Source: Mycobacterium sp. Root135
GTDB taxonomy: Bacteria > Actinomycetota > Actinomycetes > Mycobacteriales > Mycobacteriaceae
DNA length: 64,000 bases
Assembly (NCBI RefSeq): GCF_001426545.1
Contig: NZ_LMEZ01000007.1
Span: 504,478 to 568,477 of the forward strand
Direction: 5' to 3'
Shown here: positions 62,543 to 64,000 of the stretch, one piece after another
Layout: the number at the start of each line of letters is the position of its first letter
How positions within the stretch are numbered: the first letter of the stretch is position 1
Position numbers and translations under genes: made by a program
Notes under the pieces: model-generated
The model's database searches: none
Told to the model about the DNA's origin: nothing
What the model saw: the letters and a program-made list of their open reading frames with translations, nothing else

Positions 62543-63451
62543 ATGCCGCCCGCCAAGCCGCCGCGGCAACAAGCGGGCGCCATCTCGACCATCCTCAACG
62601 GGCTTCGTCGAGCACCGCGGCAGATTCGGCGGGGCTCCCGCGACGTCATCGAGAACGCGGTGTCGCAGCTGTTCGACGCCGCGGTGCAACCCCACGGCGT
62701 CGCGGCGTCCGGCGAGTACCGAATCGAAGAACTCGCACACCTGGCGGGCACGACCACGCGCAACATCCGCGTGTACCGCGACCGCGGCCTCCTGCACCCG
62801 CCGCTGCGGGTCGGCCGCATCGCGCTGTTCAACGACACCCACCTGACCCGGCTGCGCCTTATCACCTCGATGCTCGACCGCGGCTACAACATCTCCCACG
62901 TCCACGAGATGCTCAGCGCCTGGGAGCAGGGCAAGAACCTGGGCGACATGCTCGGCCTCGAGACCGCGATCGCCGGTAGCTGGGCATCGGAGAAGCCGGA
63001 CCGGATGTCGGTCGCCGAGGCCAGGCAGCTGGTCGACGACGACGCGGGCTTCGACCGGATGGTCGGCCTCGGCGTCGTCACCGTCGACCACGACGTGGCA
63101 ACCATCGTGCGGCCCAAGCTGATCGAGGCCTTCAATGAGATCAGGCAGTACGGCGTCAGCACCGACAAGCTGATCGACATTCACGAGCAGACCGCACCGC
63201 TCGTCGACGAGATCAGCGGAATCCTGGTGCGTGCCGGAGTCGAGCACGTCCTCACGCGGATCAATCCCGGGGCCGCCCTGCCTCCGGATACCGAAGTGGC
63301 CGAACTGATTACGATGCTGGTGCGGTTCCGCACGCAAGCCGTCGCGGCGGTGTCCGCGACGCTCGCGTTCTCGATCGAGTCGACGATCGAATCCTCGGTG
63401 AGTCAGATCCTCGGCGACTTGATCGAGAAGTCCGCCGACGAAGAAGCCTGA
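62543..63451 (+). CDS. MerR-family regulator
   Basis: A 302-residue regulator with an N-terminal extension (~1-55), then a MerR winged helix (Tyr-Arg-Ile-Glu-Glu-Leu-Ala-His-Leu-Ala-Gly-Thr-Thr-Thr-Arg-Asn-Ile-Arg-Val-Tyr-Arg-Asp, split ~59-80) and a long helical effector domain. ATG 62543 starts 1 bp after the monooxygenase stop, so it is the last gene of that operon and a candidate for binding the 24-bp palindrome upstream of 58297. Convergent with guaA (7 bp). Confidence 0.85.
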   Translation: MPPAKPPRQQAGAISTILNGLRRAPRQIRRGSRDVIENAVSQLFDAAVQPHGVAASGEYRIEELAHLAGTTTRNIRVYRDRGLLHPPLRVGRIALFNDTHLTRLRLITSMLDRGYNISHVHEMLSAWEQGKNLGDMLGLETAIAGSWASEKPDRMSVAEARQLVDDDAGFDRMVGLGVVTVDHDVATIVRPKLIEAFNEIRQYGVSTDKLIDIHEQTAPLVDEISGILVRAGVEHVLTRINPGAALPPDTEVAELITMLVRFRTQAVAAVSATLAFSIESTIESSVSQILGDLIEKSADEEA

Positions 63452-63458
63452 GCCGGCA

Positions 63459-64000
63459 TCACTCCCACTCGATCGTGCCGGGGGGCTTGCTGGTGACGTC
63501 GAGGACGACCCGGTTGACCTCGGGCACCTCGTTGGTGATCCTGGTCGAAATCCGCTCGAGCACGTCGTACGGAACACGGGTCCAGTCGGCGGTCATCGCG
63601 TCCTCGCTGGAGACGGGCCGCAACACGATCGGGTGACCGTAGGTCCGGCCGTCGCCCTGCACGCCCACCGACCGGACGTCGGCGAGCAGCACCACCGGGC
63701 ACTGCCAGATCTGGTTGTCCAGCCCGGCCGAGGTGAGCTCTTCACGGGCGATGGCGTCGGCCCTGCGCAGCGTGTCCAACCGGCTCGCGGTGACCTCGCC
63801 GACGATGCGAATCGCCAAACCCGGTCCCGGAAAGGGTTGGCGCCCAACGATTTCCTCGGGGAGACCGAGCTCGCGGCCCACTGCCCGCACCTCGTCCTTG
63901 AACAGCAGCCGCAGCGGCTCGACGAGCTTGAACTTCAGGTCGTCGGGCAACCCGCCGACGTTGTGGTGACTCTTGATGTTGGCCGCACCCGTGCCGCCGC
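63459..64000 (-). CDS. guaA: GMP synthase (glutamine-hydrolysing), 5' part outside window
   Basis: The C-terminal ~180 residues of GuaA, which aminates XMP to GMP. The frame is open to the window edge and reads Lys-Ser-His-His-Asn-Val-Gly-Gly-Leu-Pro at its start. The dimerisation domain motifs Gly-Arg-Gln-Pro-Phe-Pro-Gly-Pro-Gly-Leu-Ala-Ile-Arg and the C-terminal Ser-Lys-Pro-Pro-Gly-Thr-Ile-Glu-Trp-Glu are diagnostic. The apparent start inside the window at 63950 is a TTG leucine codon and not the true beginning. Confidence 0.96.
   Translation of the reverse strand, partial: GGTGAANIKSHHNVGGLPDDLKFKLVEPLRLLFKDEVRAVGRELGLPEEIVGRQPFPGPGLAIRIVGEVTASRLDTLRRADAIAREELTSAGLDNQIWQCPVVLLADVRSVGVQGDGRTYGHPIVLRPVSSEDAMTADWTRVPYDVLERISTRITNEVPEVNRVVLDVTSKPPGTIEWE

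Overview
The window is high-GC DNA with dense, often overlapping genes. Its gene content and order follow the Mycobacterium tuberculosis chromosome from about dacB1 (Rv3330) to guaA (Rv3396c), recalled from memory and not searched: dacB1, Rv3335c, trpS, icd1, metC, metA/metX, Rv3342, folD, Rv3359, mfpA-mfpB and its conservon, spoU, Rv3368c, Rv3369, dnaE2, htdY, acrA1, iunH, imuB, imuA', guaA. Sets that M. tuberculosis lacks at these positions (hut operon, icd2 next to icd1, sedolisin operon, a Baeyer-Villiger-type monooxygenase operon) point to a free-living, fast-growing mycobacterium (Mycolicibacterium type). Both edges cut genes: dacB1 lacks its 5' end and guaA lacks its 5' end. No rRNA, tRNA, insertion sequence or CRISPR array was seen.

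Layout. 1-9.7 kb: cell wall, tRNA charging, DNA repair and two isocitrate dehydrogenases. 9.7-13.2 kb: a SAM-IV riboswitch followed by metC, metX and a methyltransferase. 13.2-14.25 kb: a DUF559-type nuclease-like gene between two nearly identical 64-bp palindromes. 14.25-16.45 kb: a TetR/flavin monooxygenase pair with a clear operator dyad. 16.45-27.6 kb: a histidine utilisation region. A nine-gene minus-strand operon (IclR regulator, QAT-family ABC transporter, hutU, an M20 amidohydrolase, hutF, hutI) is coupled by 4-nt ATGA/GTGA overlaps. It is divergent from a HutH-like protein whose catalytic Ala-Ser-Gly reads Gly-Thr-Gly. 27.6-31.2 kb: a small membrane protein, folD, a flavin reductase and two related secreted proteins. 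31.5-34.1 kb: an FHA-ABC exporter (Rv1747-like). 34.2-38.9 kb: the mfpA conservon (sensor kinase, roadblock, DUF742, GTPase MfpB, gyrase-protecting MfpA).

39.1-54.1 kb: assorted oxidoreductases, two short genes missed by length cut-offs (43 and 56 aa), lipid enzymes htdY and acrA1, and the two halves of the mycobacterial mutasome. dnaE2 and imuA'-imuB each sit behind a LexA (SOS) box. 54.3-58.2 kb: a four-gene set made of a small lipoprotein, a sedolisin-type protease, a zinc-ribbon multi-pass membrane protein and a membrane-anchored protein. 58.25-63.45 kb: a five-gene operon (esterase, SDR, ferritin-like diiron protein, flavin monooxygenase, MerR regulator). Its promoter carries a 24-bp palindrome over the -35 box and appears to give a leaderless transcript.

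The least explained parts are the HutH-like protein with the altered MIO triad, the sedolisin operon, the diiron/monooxygenase operon and the palindrome-flanked DUF559 cassette. All functional statements come from motif reading and recalled family knowledge; no database search was run.
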